A DNA stretch of 64,000 bases, from contig NZ_CP118527.1 in assembly GCF_028885415.1 (NCBI RefSeq), positions 5,084,001 through 5,148,000 on the forward strand, given 5' to 3'. Numbering within the stretch: position 1 is the stretch's first letter; each line of letters opens with the position of its first letter. A program made the translations under genes and the position numbers. Below the pieces are notes generated by a model. The model did not search any database. It had not been told where the DNA came from and was given only the letters and a program-made list of their open reading frames with translations. Of this stretch, positions 8,185-15,890 are shown piece after piece. This DNA comes from Streptomyces coeruleorubidus. Lineage in GTDB: Bacteria > Actinomycetota > Actinomycetes > Streptomycetales > Streptomycetaceae.

Positions 8185-10074
8185 ATGCATCACGATTCCG
8201 TCGTGCTGCGCCGCGCCAGACTCCGGCGCGGCGCGGCGGCCCTGACCTTCGTGGCGTTGACCGCCGGCACCGCCCTGACGGGCGCGCCGGCCGCCACGGC
8301 CGCCGGCAGCGCGGTCCTCGCCGGGAAGACCTGCACGCCGACGGCAGGGTTCTCCGGCTGTCGGCTGTTCGATCCGACGGGCGCCCGCGAGGAGTTCCAG
8401 GTCCCGGCCGGCGTCACGGCGCTGGACGTGAGGGCCTGGGGCCAGGGCGGCGAGGGCACCCCCTCGGCCAACGGCGGCGCGGGCGGCTACACCGCGGGCA
8501 CGCTCCGCGTCACCCCCGGGGAGCGGCTGTCGCTCGCGGTCGGCGTCCAGCGCTTCGGTGACGCGCTCGGCGGCGCGGGCGGCGGCAAGTACGCCGCTAT
8601 CGGCGGCAACAGCAGCGGCGTCCGCACCAGCGACGGCAAGCCGCTGCTCATCGCCGCCGGTGGCGGCGGTGGTGGGTACGGCAGCCCGGAGTCCGGCCAC
8701 GGCGGCCCCGGTGGCGGCGAGCGCGGCCAGGACGACACGGAGTCGGAGCGCGGCGGCAAGGGCGCGGCCGGTGCCACCGGCGGCGCGGGCGGCGGCAACG
8801 GCTCCTCCGGCGCCGACGCCTCCGGGGGCGGCAAGGGCGGTGCGGGCGGCTCCGGTTCGGGCGGCGCAGGCGGTGGCGGCGGCGCCGGCTACGCGGGCGG
8901 CGGCGGTGGCGGCGGCACGGACGACGCCCAGGGCGTGGTCGGCAGCGGCGCGGGCGGCAGCAGCTACGCCGACCCGGACCGGGTGACCGGCGCCCGGCTG
9001 CTCAGCGGCAAGCGCACCGAGGCCCCGGCCAAGACCGACCCCTTCTGGCAGGCTTCCGGCGAGCCGGTGCGCGGCGGCATCGCCGAGGGCGGCGTCAACA
9101 CCGACCGCGCCGGCCACGGGCGCATCGTGTTCCAGTGGAAGACCCCGGCGATCGCGGAGCTGACCCAGGTCTCCGGAGCCGGCCAGACCGTCCAGCCGGG
9201 CGGCGGCGCGGACCCGGTGGCCGTGGCGGCCCGTGACAAGGCCGGCGACCCGGTCGAGAACGCCTCCGTCACCTTCACGATCGAGGACCCGGACAAGCTG
9301 GGCGCCTTCTTCTTCATCAAGGACGGCGCCGACACCACCGAGCTGGCCGTGCCGACCGACGCGCGGGGCCGCGCCCAGTCCGCGCCGCTCCAGGCGGGCA
9401 TCGGCAAGGAGGGCGAGTTCACGGTCCGCGCCGAGGCCGACGGCGCCTCGACGGTCTTCACCGTGAAGGTGAAGAAGTCGTCCTACACCGTGACCGTCGC
9501 GGGCGGTGACGACCAGCAGGCCGAACAGGGCAAGGACTTCGAGGAGGCTCTCCAGGCCCGCGTGGTCAGGTCGGGCGCCGCGGCACCGGCCGGCACGGAG
9601 GTCGAGTTCCGGGTCGAGGACGACAGCGACGACGCCCCCCGCTTCGAGGACGGCGAGCAGGTCGTCCGCGTCAGGACCGACGACCGGGGCAGGGCCACGG
9701 CCCCGACCCTGACCGCCGGTGAGGGCACGGGCACGTACACGGTCGCCGCGTCGGTCGGCGACGCCATGACCCAGTTCGCGGTCGAGGTCGTCGCCGGTGA
9801 CGGGCCCTCGGCGTCCCCGAGCCCCACGACCGGCCCGAGCGCCTCGGCCGACCCGAGCCCGTCGCCCAGCACAAGCACCTCGGGCACGACCGGCGGCACC
9901 GGCACGTCGACCACGGGCGGCACGTCGACGAACCTCGACAGCGGCAGCCTCGCCTCGACCGGCGCCGGCGGCATCGGCCTCCTCCTCGCGGCAGCCGCGG
10001 CCCTGGCCACGGCGGGCTTCGCGGCCTTCCGCCTCGCCCCGCGCCTGAGGCTCCGCTCGCGCGACGACGCGTGA
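8185..10074 (+). CDS. Glycine-rich, Big-domain surface protein with LAXTG sorting signal
   Basis: Protein of 629 residues. A signal peptide covers about residues 1-40. Residues ~65-300 are very rich in glycine and resemble the Gly_rich fold domain. Two Big-1-like immunoglobulin modules follow (VSGAGQTVQPGG... and VTVAGGDDQQAEQGK...), then a Ser/Pro/Thr-rich stalk. The C-terminus has LASTG, a hydrophobic helix and an Arg-rich tail, which is the LAXTG signal used by Streptomyces class E sortases. It should be covalently anchored to peptidoglycan. A GTG at 8161 with its own ribosome site is an alternative start; the ATG at 8185 follows GGGGAG with better spacing. Confidence 0.85.
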   Translation: MHHDSVVLRRARLRRGAAALTFVALTAGTALTGAPAATAAGSAVLAGKTCTPTAGFSGCRLFDPTGAREEFQVPAGVTALDVRAWGQGGEGTPSANGGAGGYTAGTLRVTPGERLSLAVGVQRFGDALGGAGGGKYAAIGGNSSGVRTSDGKPLLIAAGGGGGGYGSPESGHGGPGGGERGQDDTESERGGKGAAGATGGAGGGNGSSGADASGGGKGGAGGSGSGGAGGGGGAGYAGGGGGGGTDDAQGVVGSGAGGSSYADPDRVTGARLLSGKRTEAPAKTDPFWQASGEPVRGGIAEGGVNTDRAGHGRIVFQWKTPAIAELTQVSGAGQTVQPGGGADPVAVAARDKAGDPVENASVTFTIEDPDKLGAFFFIKDGADTTELAVPTDARGRAQSAPLQAGIGKEGEFTVRAEADGASTVFTVKVKKSSYTVTVAGGDDQQAEQGKDFEEALQARVVRSGAAAPAGTEVEFRVEDDSDDAPRFEDGEQVVRVRTDDRGRATAPTLTAGEGTGTYTVAASVGDAMTQFAVEVVAGDGPSASPSPTTGPSASADPSPSPSTSTSGTTGGTGTSTTGGTSTNLDSGSLASTGAGGIGLLLAAAAALATAGFAAFRLAPRLRLRSRDDA

Positions 10075-10106
10075 CGCGACGGCACAGCGCCTGACACCAC
10101 GTCACC

Positions 10107-10145
10107 GCGACTGCCCGCACCCGGTCACCGGGCGCGGGCAGTCGC
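10107..10145. terminator. Strong hairpin terminator after LAXTG gene
   Basis: A perfect 12-base stem (GCGACTGCCCGC with GCGGGCAGTCGC) encloses a second short stem, CCCGG tca CCGGG. It is followed by CGTTT. It lies 33 bases beyond the stop and would end transcription of the surface-protein gene. Confidence 0.75.
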
Positions 10146-10283
10146 CGTTTCGGCCGCCGGAGAAGCAGGTGGTGAGAGAGGGGCGCGTTTTGCGGAACCT
10201 TTGCCAGGGGGTCGGGCGTTGATCCGGTGAGCGCGCGGGAGCGGGTTCGAGAGATGACTTCCGACGAATACCGAGGTGACTCA

Positions 10284-10832
10284 ATGGCAGTCTGGGACAA
10301 GCTCAAGGACCAGGCCAAGGCTCTCCAGCAGACTCAGGGCGGGCGTGGCGCCACCGGTGGGCACAGCGGGGGGACGCGGTCCGGCGGCGGCAGCAAGGCC
10401 CAGCTGATCGGTGTGCTCAAGACTCAGCTCGGCTCGCTGAAGACCGAGTTGAAGAGCGGTGCGTACCGGGACGCGAGCATGGCGGTGTGCGCGCTGGTCG
10501 CGGCGGCCGACGGGCAGGTGGACCCGGCCGAGCGGCAGCAGGTCGAGTCGATGATCCTCAGCAACGACGTGCTTCAGAACTTCCCGCCGGAGCAGCTGCG
10601 GCAGCGTTTCAACAAGCACGTGGACCAGCTGACGATGAACTTCCAGCACGGCAAGACCGAGGCCATGCAGGAGATCGCCAAGGCCGCCAAGAAGCCCACC
10701 GAGGCCCGGGCCGTGATCCAGACAGGCATGGTCATCGCCGGTGCCGACGGCCACTTCTCCCAGGCCGAGGCGACCGTCCTGCGCGAGGCCTGCGCGGCGC
10801 TGGGGCTGTCTCCGGCCGAGTTCCAGCTCTGA
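10284..10832 (+). CDS. TerB family tellurite-resistance-like protein
   Basis: Protein of 182 residues. A Gly/Ser-rich N-terminal segment precedes the TerB fold, with two acidic metal-binding-like motifs: ALVAAADGQVDPAE near residue 70 and VIAGADGHFSQAE near 151. TerB proteins bind divalent metal at the membrane face and are tied to stress responses. The ATG at 10284 starts the family-typical MAVWDKLKDQAK and follows GAGGTGAC. It stands alone, not inside a terXYZ cluster. Its 3' end is part of a short tandem repeat that runs into the intergenic space. Confidence 0.88.
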   Translation: MAVWDKLKDQAKALQQTQGGRGATGGHSGGTRSGGGSKAQLIGVLKTQLGSLKTELKSGAYRDASMAVCALVAAADGQVDPAERQQVESMILSNDVLQNFPPEQLRQRFNKHVDQLTMNFQHGKTEAMQEIAKAAKKPTEARAVIQTGMVIAGADGHFSQAEATVLREACAALGLSPAEFQL

Positions 10833-10870
10833 GTCCCAGCTCTGGTCCCAGCTCTGAGTCCCAGCTCTGA
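10823..10870. repeat. Tandem repeat (AGCTCTG GTCCC type) at convergent gene ends
   Basis: AGCTCTG occurs four times at 12-13-base spacing, separated by AGTCCC or GTCCC. The first copy is the end of the TerB reading frame including its stop; the last copy abuts the stop of the convergent blaB-like gene. The pattern looks like local duplication of the gene's own 3' end, probably by slippage. Confidence 0.7.
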
Positions 10871-11776
10871 TCAGCGACCCGGACCGGCCCTTCTCGGGGC
10901 CGCCCGGGGAGCGCGCAGGGCGTCCACGGCCAGGCGGGCCGCCGTGCCGATGACCGAGTCGGCGGCGGGCTGAAGGGCGGAGGTGCGGGCCGTGCGCGTG
11001 AAGACGGCTACGGCGTAGCGCCCCCCGTCGGGGTACTCGACGACGCCGACCTCGTTGCGCACGGTCGGCAGACTGCCCGTCTTGCCCGCCACATGGACGT
11101 CGTCGAAGGGGAACCCGGACGCCAGCCGGTGCGGCCACACCTGCAGTCCGAGGACCCGGCGGATGGCCGCGCCGTGCTCGGGCGTGCACGCCTCGTCGCG
11201 CCAGACGGCGGCGAGCAGACGCGTCATGTCGCGCGGGGTGCTGCGGTTGGTGCGGGCCGGGTCCAGCGCCCGCAGCCGGGCGACGACGTGCGGGTCGGCC
11301 AGCGACCGCGCGCCGCCGGGGCCGGCGTCCTCCTTGATGGTGGCGAGGAGCTCCCCGAAAGCGTGAACCGCGTACGTGCGGGTGAGGCCGAGGCGGGCCG
11401 TGGTGCGGTTGACGGCGTCCAGACCCACGCGGGCCAGCAGCAGGTCGGCGGCGGCGTTGTCGCTGACGGACATCATCAGATACGCGAGGTCCCGCAGCGA
11501 CAGCCGGGCGCCGTCGAGCATCGCGGCGAGTCCCGTCGGGCCGGCGGTACGGCCCTCGGGCGGACACTCGACCTGCTCGGTGAGGTCCAGGATCCCCGCC
11601 GCGGCCTGCTCGTGGAGCGTGACGAGCACACAGAGCTTGTGGACACTGGCCGTGCAGACCGGCTGGTCCGCCCCGGCATCGAGCTGCGCGCCGCTGTCGA
11701 TGTCGACGGCGTGCAGCCGGCCGGTGACCCCGGCGTCGGCGAAGGCCGCGTGGATGCGGGCGAGGGCGTCGGTCAC
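10871..11776 (-). CDS. blaB: BlaB-like penicillin-recognising protein (class A fold)
   Basis: Protein of 301 residues with class A beta-lactamase motifs: S44-V-H-K47, S105-D-N and K232-T-G. There is no signal peptide, and no canonical ExxLN omega-loop motif appears before TNRSTPRD, so an active beta-lactamase is unlikely. In Streptomyces cacaoi the BlaB regulator is such a protein, located on the inner membrane face and needed for induction of beta-lactamase. The GTG start at 11776 overlaps the LysR stop as GTGA, so the two genes are translationally coupled, as expected of blaA-blaB. The name rests on locus layout and motifs; an ordinary intracellular serine hydrolase is the alternative. Confidence 0.7.
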   Translation of the reverse strand: MTDALARIHAAFADAGVTGRLHAVDIDSGAQLDAGADQPVCTASVHKLCVLVTLHEQAAAGILDLTEQVECPPEGRTAGPTGLAAMLDGARLSLRDLAYLMMSVSDNAAADLLLARVGLDAVNRTTARLGLTRTYAVHAFGELLATIKEDAGPGGARSLADPHVVARLRALDPARTNRSTPRDMTRLLAAVWRDEACTPEHGAAIRRVLGLQVWPHRLASGFPFDDVHVAGKTGSLPTVRNEVGVVEYPDGGRYAVAVFTRTARTSALQPAADSVIGTAARLAVDALRAPRAAPRRAGPGR

Positions 11777-12777
11777 AGCCAGTACTCCGATGCCGGGCGC
11801 AGGTGCAGCGGGCGGGAGGGCAGGTCGGGGGTCGCGTCGGCGGTGGTGCGCAGCGCGTGTGTGGCGGCCTCGGCGAACGCGGACACGGCGGCGTCCCCGC
11901 GCCCCGCCGGCCAGGCGACGGAGTGCCGCAGGGCCAGCGGGGCGCCGGTGAGGGGGCGCCATACGACGCCCCTTTCGGTCCGTTCCGTGTCCACGCCCTC
12001 TGCGCCCTCTGCGCCCTCTTGCGCGTGCCCGTGCGTGTCCCGCGGGCTGAAGGCCACCGCCTCCGTGGACAGCACCAGTCCGCGTACGAAGCTGGCGCCC
12101 AGGGCGTGGCGTACGGCGGGCGGGGTGTAGCCGTTGCGGGCGCAGGTGGTCAGGAGGTCGTCGTAGACGGCGGGGGCGCCGGCGCGGGGGAAGAGGATCA
12201 GGTCGTGGCCGGTGAGGGAGGCGAGCGGTACCTCGTCGAGCCCGGCCGCCGCCGCGCCGCGTGGCAGCAGCACGCCCAGTTCGCGCCGCAGCACCGGGCC
12301 CAGTTCGAGCCCGGAGACGTCACAGGGGTGGTGGATGAGCCCGACGTCCAGCTCGTGCGCGGCGAACCGCTCCAGTTGCTGGGCGGTGGACAGCTCGTGC
12401 AGCTCCAGCTCCAGGCCGCTCACGCCCGCGCAGGTGAAGCCCGCCAGCAGTGCGGCGACGGTCTCCCCGGAGAGGTCCGGCGGCAGCGCGGCACGCAGCA
12501 GGCCGGTCTCGCCGTCCCGGATGCGGCGCGCGGTGGCCATGAACGCCTCGGAGCGGGCGAGCACCTCCCGGGCCTCCGCCAGCAGCAGCGCCCCGGGCTC
12601 GGTGAGGGCCACCTGCCGGCTGCTGCGTTCGAAGAGCCGGACGCCCAGGTGCCGTTCCAGGCGCTGGATGCGCTGCGAGAGCGGCGGCTGGGCCATGCCC
12701 AGACGCGCCGCGGCACGGCCGAAGTGTGACTCTTCTGCAACAGCCACGAAGCACTCCAAGTGCCGCACCAGGTCCAC
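11773..12777 (-). CDS. blaA: LysR family regulator, BlaA-like
   Basis: Protein of 334 residues. The N-terminal winged helix is textbook LysR: VDLVRHLECFVAVAEESHF, then AAARLGMAQPPLSQRIQRLE, followed by a periplasmic-binding-like effector domain. The GTG at 12777 gives the family-typical start. It is divergent from the PBP and beta-lactamase genes with 85 bases between, and overlaps the BlaB-like gene. By analogy with S. cacaoi BlaA and AmpR it should activate the divergent genes when beta-lactams or cell-wall fragments are sensed. Confidence 0.82.
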   Translation of the reverse strand: MDLVRHLECFVAVAEESHFGRAAARLGMAQPPLSQRIQRLERHLGVRLFERSSRQVALTEPGALLLAEAREVLARSEAFMATARRIRDGETGLLRAALPPDLSGETVAALLAGFTCAGVSGLELELHELSTAQQLERFAAHELDVGLIHHPCDVSGLELGPVLRRELGVLLPRGAAAAGLDEVPLASLTGHDLILFPRAGAPAVYDDLLTTCARNGYTPPAVRHALGASFVRGLVLSTEAVAFSPRDTHGHAQEGAEGAEGVDTERTERGVVWRPLTGAPLALRHSVAWPAGRGDAAVSAFAEAATHALRTTADATPDLPSRPLHLRPASEYWL

Positions 12778-12862
12778 GAGCAGGAAGCATATCCGTTTGG
12801 TATTGATACGAGATCGATAGCGGTCTTGGACAAGGTGCCCGGGCCGCTGCTGTTCTCGGCGC
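12778..12862. promoter_or_regulatory. Divergent bla promoter region
   Basis: This 85-base gap must hold both promoters. It contains GTATTGATAC at 12800-12809 (GTAT, 2 bases, ATAC) and, just downstream, ATCGAT at 12813-12818. These are small A/T-rich dyads in otherwise GC-rich DNA, consistent with LysR (T-N11-A type) binding. No convincing -35/-10 pair is seen for either direction. Confidence 0.4.
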
Positions 12863-14497
12863 ATGGATCACCACGACTACACCAGCGTCACCACCGGGGG
12901 CCCAGGGCCCCGCCGGACGGCCGTGCGGGCCGTCACCGCGGGCGCGGTGGTGCTGGCCGTCGCCGCGGGCGGGGCGTTCGCGGCCGGTCTCGGACCCTTC
13001 GAGCGGGACACCGGGCCCGACCCCGCGGCCGGGAAACAGGCCCGCGCGTTCCTCGCCGACTGGGCCGCCGGCCGGCTGCCGAGCGCGGCCGGCCGTACGA
13101 CCAGTCCCGGCACGGCACAGCGGGTGCTGGACAGCTTCACCACCGGCCTCGACATCAGCGGACCGAAGCTCACGGCCAAGCCCGCGGCCGAGGGCGAGGA
13201 CGGCACGGTCACCGTCCCGTTCACCGCCCGGATGCCCGTCGAGGGCCTGGGCACCTGGACCTACGAGTCGAAGCTGCCGCTGCGCGAGCAGAGCGACGGC
13301 AGCTGGAAGGTGGACTGGAAGCTGTCCCTCGTCCACCCGCGCCTGAGCGACACCGAGAAGTTCCGCCTCGAACGCGAGGAGACGAAGCCACCGGAGGTCA
13401 CCGACCGGGAGGGAACGGCCCTGTCGGGTGCGGAGTTCCCCTCCCTGGCGCCGGTCACGGCCCGGCTCGGCGGGGGCGGCGAGGGCACCGGCCCGCGCGG
13501 GGCGATCCACCTGGTCGACCGGGCCACCGGGAAGGTCGAGCGTACGGAGGCCAGGTTCGGCGCGCGGACGGTCAGGGACGAGGGCCCGGTCCGCACGACC
13601 CTCGACGCCGGCTGGCAGGCCGCCGCCGAGAAGGCCCTCGCCGCCCACGCCGACGGCAAGAACGCCGCGCTCGTCGCCCTGCGGATCGACGACGGCGAGA
13701 TCCTGGCCGTGGCGAACTCCCCGTCGTCCGGCTTCAACCGCGCGCTGTCCGGCACCTACGCGCCCGGCTCCACCTGGAAGATCGTCACCAGCAGCGCCCT
13801 GCTGCTCAAAGACGCCGTCGCACCCGGCGACGTGGTGGACTGCCCCAAGTACCTCACGGTGGGGAAGCGGTTCCAGAACGTGGAGCTGTCCGAGCACCCG
13901 GGCGCCACCTTCCGCAAGGACTTCACCGAGTCGTGCAACACCGCGTTCATCAGCCTGCGCGACCGGCTCGACGACGGGGAGCTGGGCGAGGTGGCCCGCA
14001 AGTACTTCGGCGTCGGCCAGGAATGGCACGTCGGGGCTGCCTCGTACGACGGCTCGGTGCCGGTGCCGAAGGACGAGACGGAGAAGGCCGCCTCGATGAT
14101 CGGGCAGGGCCGGGTGCAGGCCAACCCGCTGATCATGGCGTCCGTCACCGCGACGGCCGTCTCCGGCACCTTCCACCAGCCCTCGCTCACCGAGGGGAAC
14201 GAGGACACGACCCGCACGACCCCGCTGCCCCAGGACGTCGTCGCCCAACTGCGCGAGATGCTGCGCGCCACCGTCACCGACGGCACCGCGCAGGTCCTCT
14301 CCGACCTGCCCGGCGACATCGGCGCCAAGACCGGCACCGCCGAGGTCTCCGACGACCAGGACAACAACGGCTGGCTCGTCGCGCACCGCGGCAACGTCGC
14401 CGTCGCCTGCGTCGTCGAGGAGGGCGTCACCGGCGGCGGCTCCGCCGGGCCCGTCGTCCGCGGTCTGCTGGCCGCCGTCCCCGGCGATTCCGAGTGA
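12863..14497 (+). CDS. Penicillin-binding protein, transpeptidase with NTF2-like domain
   Basis: Protein of 544 residues. One N-terminal anchor helix (about 25-45) is followed by a MecA-N/NTF2-like domain (about 55-165) and a transpeptidase domain. All three serine motifs are present: S303-T-W-K306, S357-C-N and K489-T-G. It should be an extracellular DD-transpeptidase and binds beta-lactams. It resembles PbpA/class B enzymes with low-affinity-type architecture. It sits between the divergent LysR gene and a beta-lactamase 14 bases downstream. An induced, less sensitive PBP acting together with the beta-lactamase is a reasonable inference. Confidence 0.9.
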   Translation: MDHHDYTSVTTGGPGPRRTAVRAVTAGAVVLAVAAGGAFAAGLGPFERDTGPDPAAGKQARAFLADWAAGRLPSAAGRTTSPGTAQRVLDSFTTGLDISGPKLTAKPAAEGEDGTVTVPFTARMPVEGLGTWTYESKLPLREQSDGSWKVDWKLSLVHPRLSDTEKFRLEREETKPPEVTDREGTALSGAEFPSLAPVTARLGGGGEGTGPRGAIHLVDRATGKVERTEARFGARTVRDEGPVRTTLDAGWQAAAEKALAAHADGKNAALVALRIDDGEILAVANSPSSGFNRALSGTYAPGSTWKIVTSSALLLKDAVAPGDVVDCPKYLTVGKRFQNVELSEHPGATFRKDFTESCNTAFISLRDRLDDGELGEVARKYFGVGQEWHVGAASYDGSVPVPKDETEKAASMIGQGRVQANPLIMASVTATAVSGTFHQPSLTEGNEDTTRTTPLPQDVVAQLREMLRATVTDGTAQVLSDLPGDIGAKTGTAEVSDDQDNNGWLVAHRGNVAVACVVEEGVTGGGSAGPVVRGLLAAVPGDSE

Positions 14498-14511
14498 AAG
14501 GAACTCCGCGC

Positions 14512-15468
14512 ATGCCCGTCGACGCGCCCGCCTCCTCCCGCCGCGCCTTCCTGGCCGCCGCGGCCTTACTCCCCCTCACCGGCTGCGGCACGGCCGGCCG
14601 GGACACCGACCGCGCCGGCCGGGCCACCACGACCACCCGGCCGAGCCCGGAGCCGAGCCGCCGCACCCCCACCCCGCCCGTCCACCGCCCGCGCCTGGCG
14701 GACCTGGAACGCGAGTACGGCGCACGGGTCGGCGTCTACGCCCTCGCGACCGGCACCGGCGCCACGGCGGTCCACCGCGCCGACGAGCGCTTCGCGTTCT
14801 GCTCGGTCTTCAAGGCCCTGGCCGCGGCGGCGGTCCTGCACCACCGCTCCCTCGACGGCCTGGACCGGCGCGTCACCTACACGCGGGCCGACCTCGAGTC
14901 CACCACGCCGATCACCGGACGGCACGTCGCGACCGGCATGACCCTGCGCCAACTCTGCGACGCCGCCGTCCGCTTCAGCGACGGCACGGCCGGCAACCTG
15001 CTCATGCGCGACCTCGGCGGCCCGGCGAAGCTCACCGCCTATCTGCGCGAACTGGGCGACACCGTCAGCCGCATGGACCACTACGAACCGGAACTGCACG
15101 ACGTACCACCTGAGGACCCCAGCGACACGACCACTCCCCGCGCGGTCGCCACCGACTTCCGCAAGCTGCTCCTGGGCACCGCCCTGCCCGCCGGTGAACG
15201 CGCCCTGCTGACGGACTGGCTCTCGCGCAACGCCACCACGGTCGGCGCCCGCCGCATCCGGGCCGGTCTCCCCAAGGGCTGGCAGGTGGCCGACAAGACC
15301 GGCACGGGCAACTACGGCAGGGCCAACGACATCGCGATCGTCCGCCCGCCCCGCACCGAACCACTCGTCCTGGCCGTCATGACCGACCGGGCCGGCCACG
15401 ACGCCGAACCCTCGGACGCCCTCATCGCCGAAGCCACCGCACGGACCATCACCGCCCTGGGGCTCTAG
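14512..15468 (+). CDS. blaL: Class A beta-lactamase, lipoprotein type, with TTA codon
   Basis: Protein of 318 residues. The signal has twin Arg (SRRAFLAAAALLPLTGC) and a lipobox LTGC, so a Tat-exported lipoprotein is likely. Motifs are S98-V-F-K101, S156-D-G, the omega-loop E192-P-E-L-H196 and K262-T-G. The catalytic Glu166 equivalent is kept. The Asn of SDN is Gly (as in mycobacterial BlaC) and the Asn170 equivalent is His. Codon 19, in the signal peptide, is TTA, so translation may need the bldA tRNA. GAAAGGAAC precedes the ATG. It forms an operon with the PBP gene. It should hydrolyse penicillins or cephalosporins at the cell surface. Confidence 0.9.
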   Translation: MPVDAPASSRRAFLAAAALLPLTGCGTAGRDTDRAGRATTTTRPSPEPSRRTPTPPVHRPRLADLEREYGARVGVYALATGTGATAVHRADERFAFCSVFKALAAAAVLHHRSLDGLDRRVTYTRADLESTTPITGRHVATGMTLRQLCDAAVRFSDGTAGNLLMRDLGGPAKLTAYLRELGDTVSRMDHYEPELHDVPPEDPSDTTTPRAVATDFRKLLLGTALPAGERALLTDWLSRNATTVGARRIRAGLPKGWQVADKTGTGNYGRANDIAIVRPPRTEPLVLAVMTDRAGHDAEPSDALIAEATARTITALGL

Positions 15469-15503
15469 AGGCCCTCGGGCCCCCGGTGGCTTATAACGGG
15501 GCC

Positions 15504-15869
15504 ATGATCTACCACTCCATACCGCTCACCGACTGGAACGCCGCCCCCGACGAGCCGTACGCCCCCGCCTCCCTCGCCGAGGAGGGCTTCGTGCACTGCT
15601 CACCGGACGAGCCGACCACGCTCGCCGTCGTCAACGCCTTCTACCGGGACGCGCCCCGGCCCCTGCTGGTGCTCGCCCTCGACGAGACCCGCCTCACCGC
15701 GCGGGTGGAGTGGGAGGCGGCGGCCCCCGCCCCGCCGCCCGGGGTCGCCGGGGACACCCTGTTCCCGCACGTGTACGGCCCTCTCGACCGGGACGCCGTC
15801 GATCACGTCCTCGAAGTGCGGTGGGACGAGCGGGGCCGGGCGGTGGGACTGGGGGACAGGACCGGGTGA
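15504..15869 (+). CDS. DUF952 family protein
   Basis: Protein of 121 residues, cytosolic. It has the DUF952 hallmarks: a start of IYHSIPLTDW, then EEGFVHCSPDE and FPHVYGPLDRDAV. DUF952 proteins are small, resemble glutathione-S-transferase-linked or ADP-ribosyl-related folds, and have no proven role. The ATG at 15504 follows ACGGGGCC. A short GC dyad (GGCCCC ... GGGGCC) overlaps the ribosome site and could occlude it. It lies 35 bases after the beta-lactamase, so read-through from the bla operon is possible. Confidence 0.85.
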   Translation: MIYHSIPLTDWNAAPDEPYAPASLAEEGFVHCSPDEPTTLAVVNAFYRDAPRPLLVLALDETRLTARVEWEAAAPAPPPGVAGDTLFPHVYGPLDRDAVDHVLEVRWDERGRAVGLGDRTG

Positions 15870-15890
15870 GCGGTACGACAGGATGACCGG

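Noticed and set aside
15476..15503. GGCCCC ... GGGGCC stem over the DUF952 ribosome site as a riboswitch
   Set aside because: Only one short stem with no conserved aptamer-like part; mentioned in the gene entry but not called a riboswitch.
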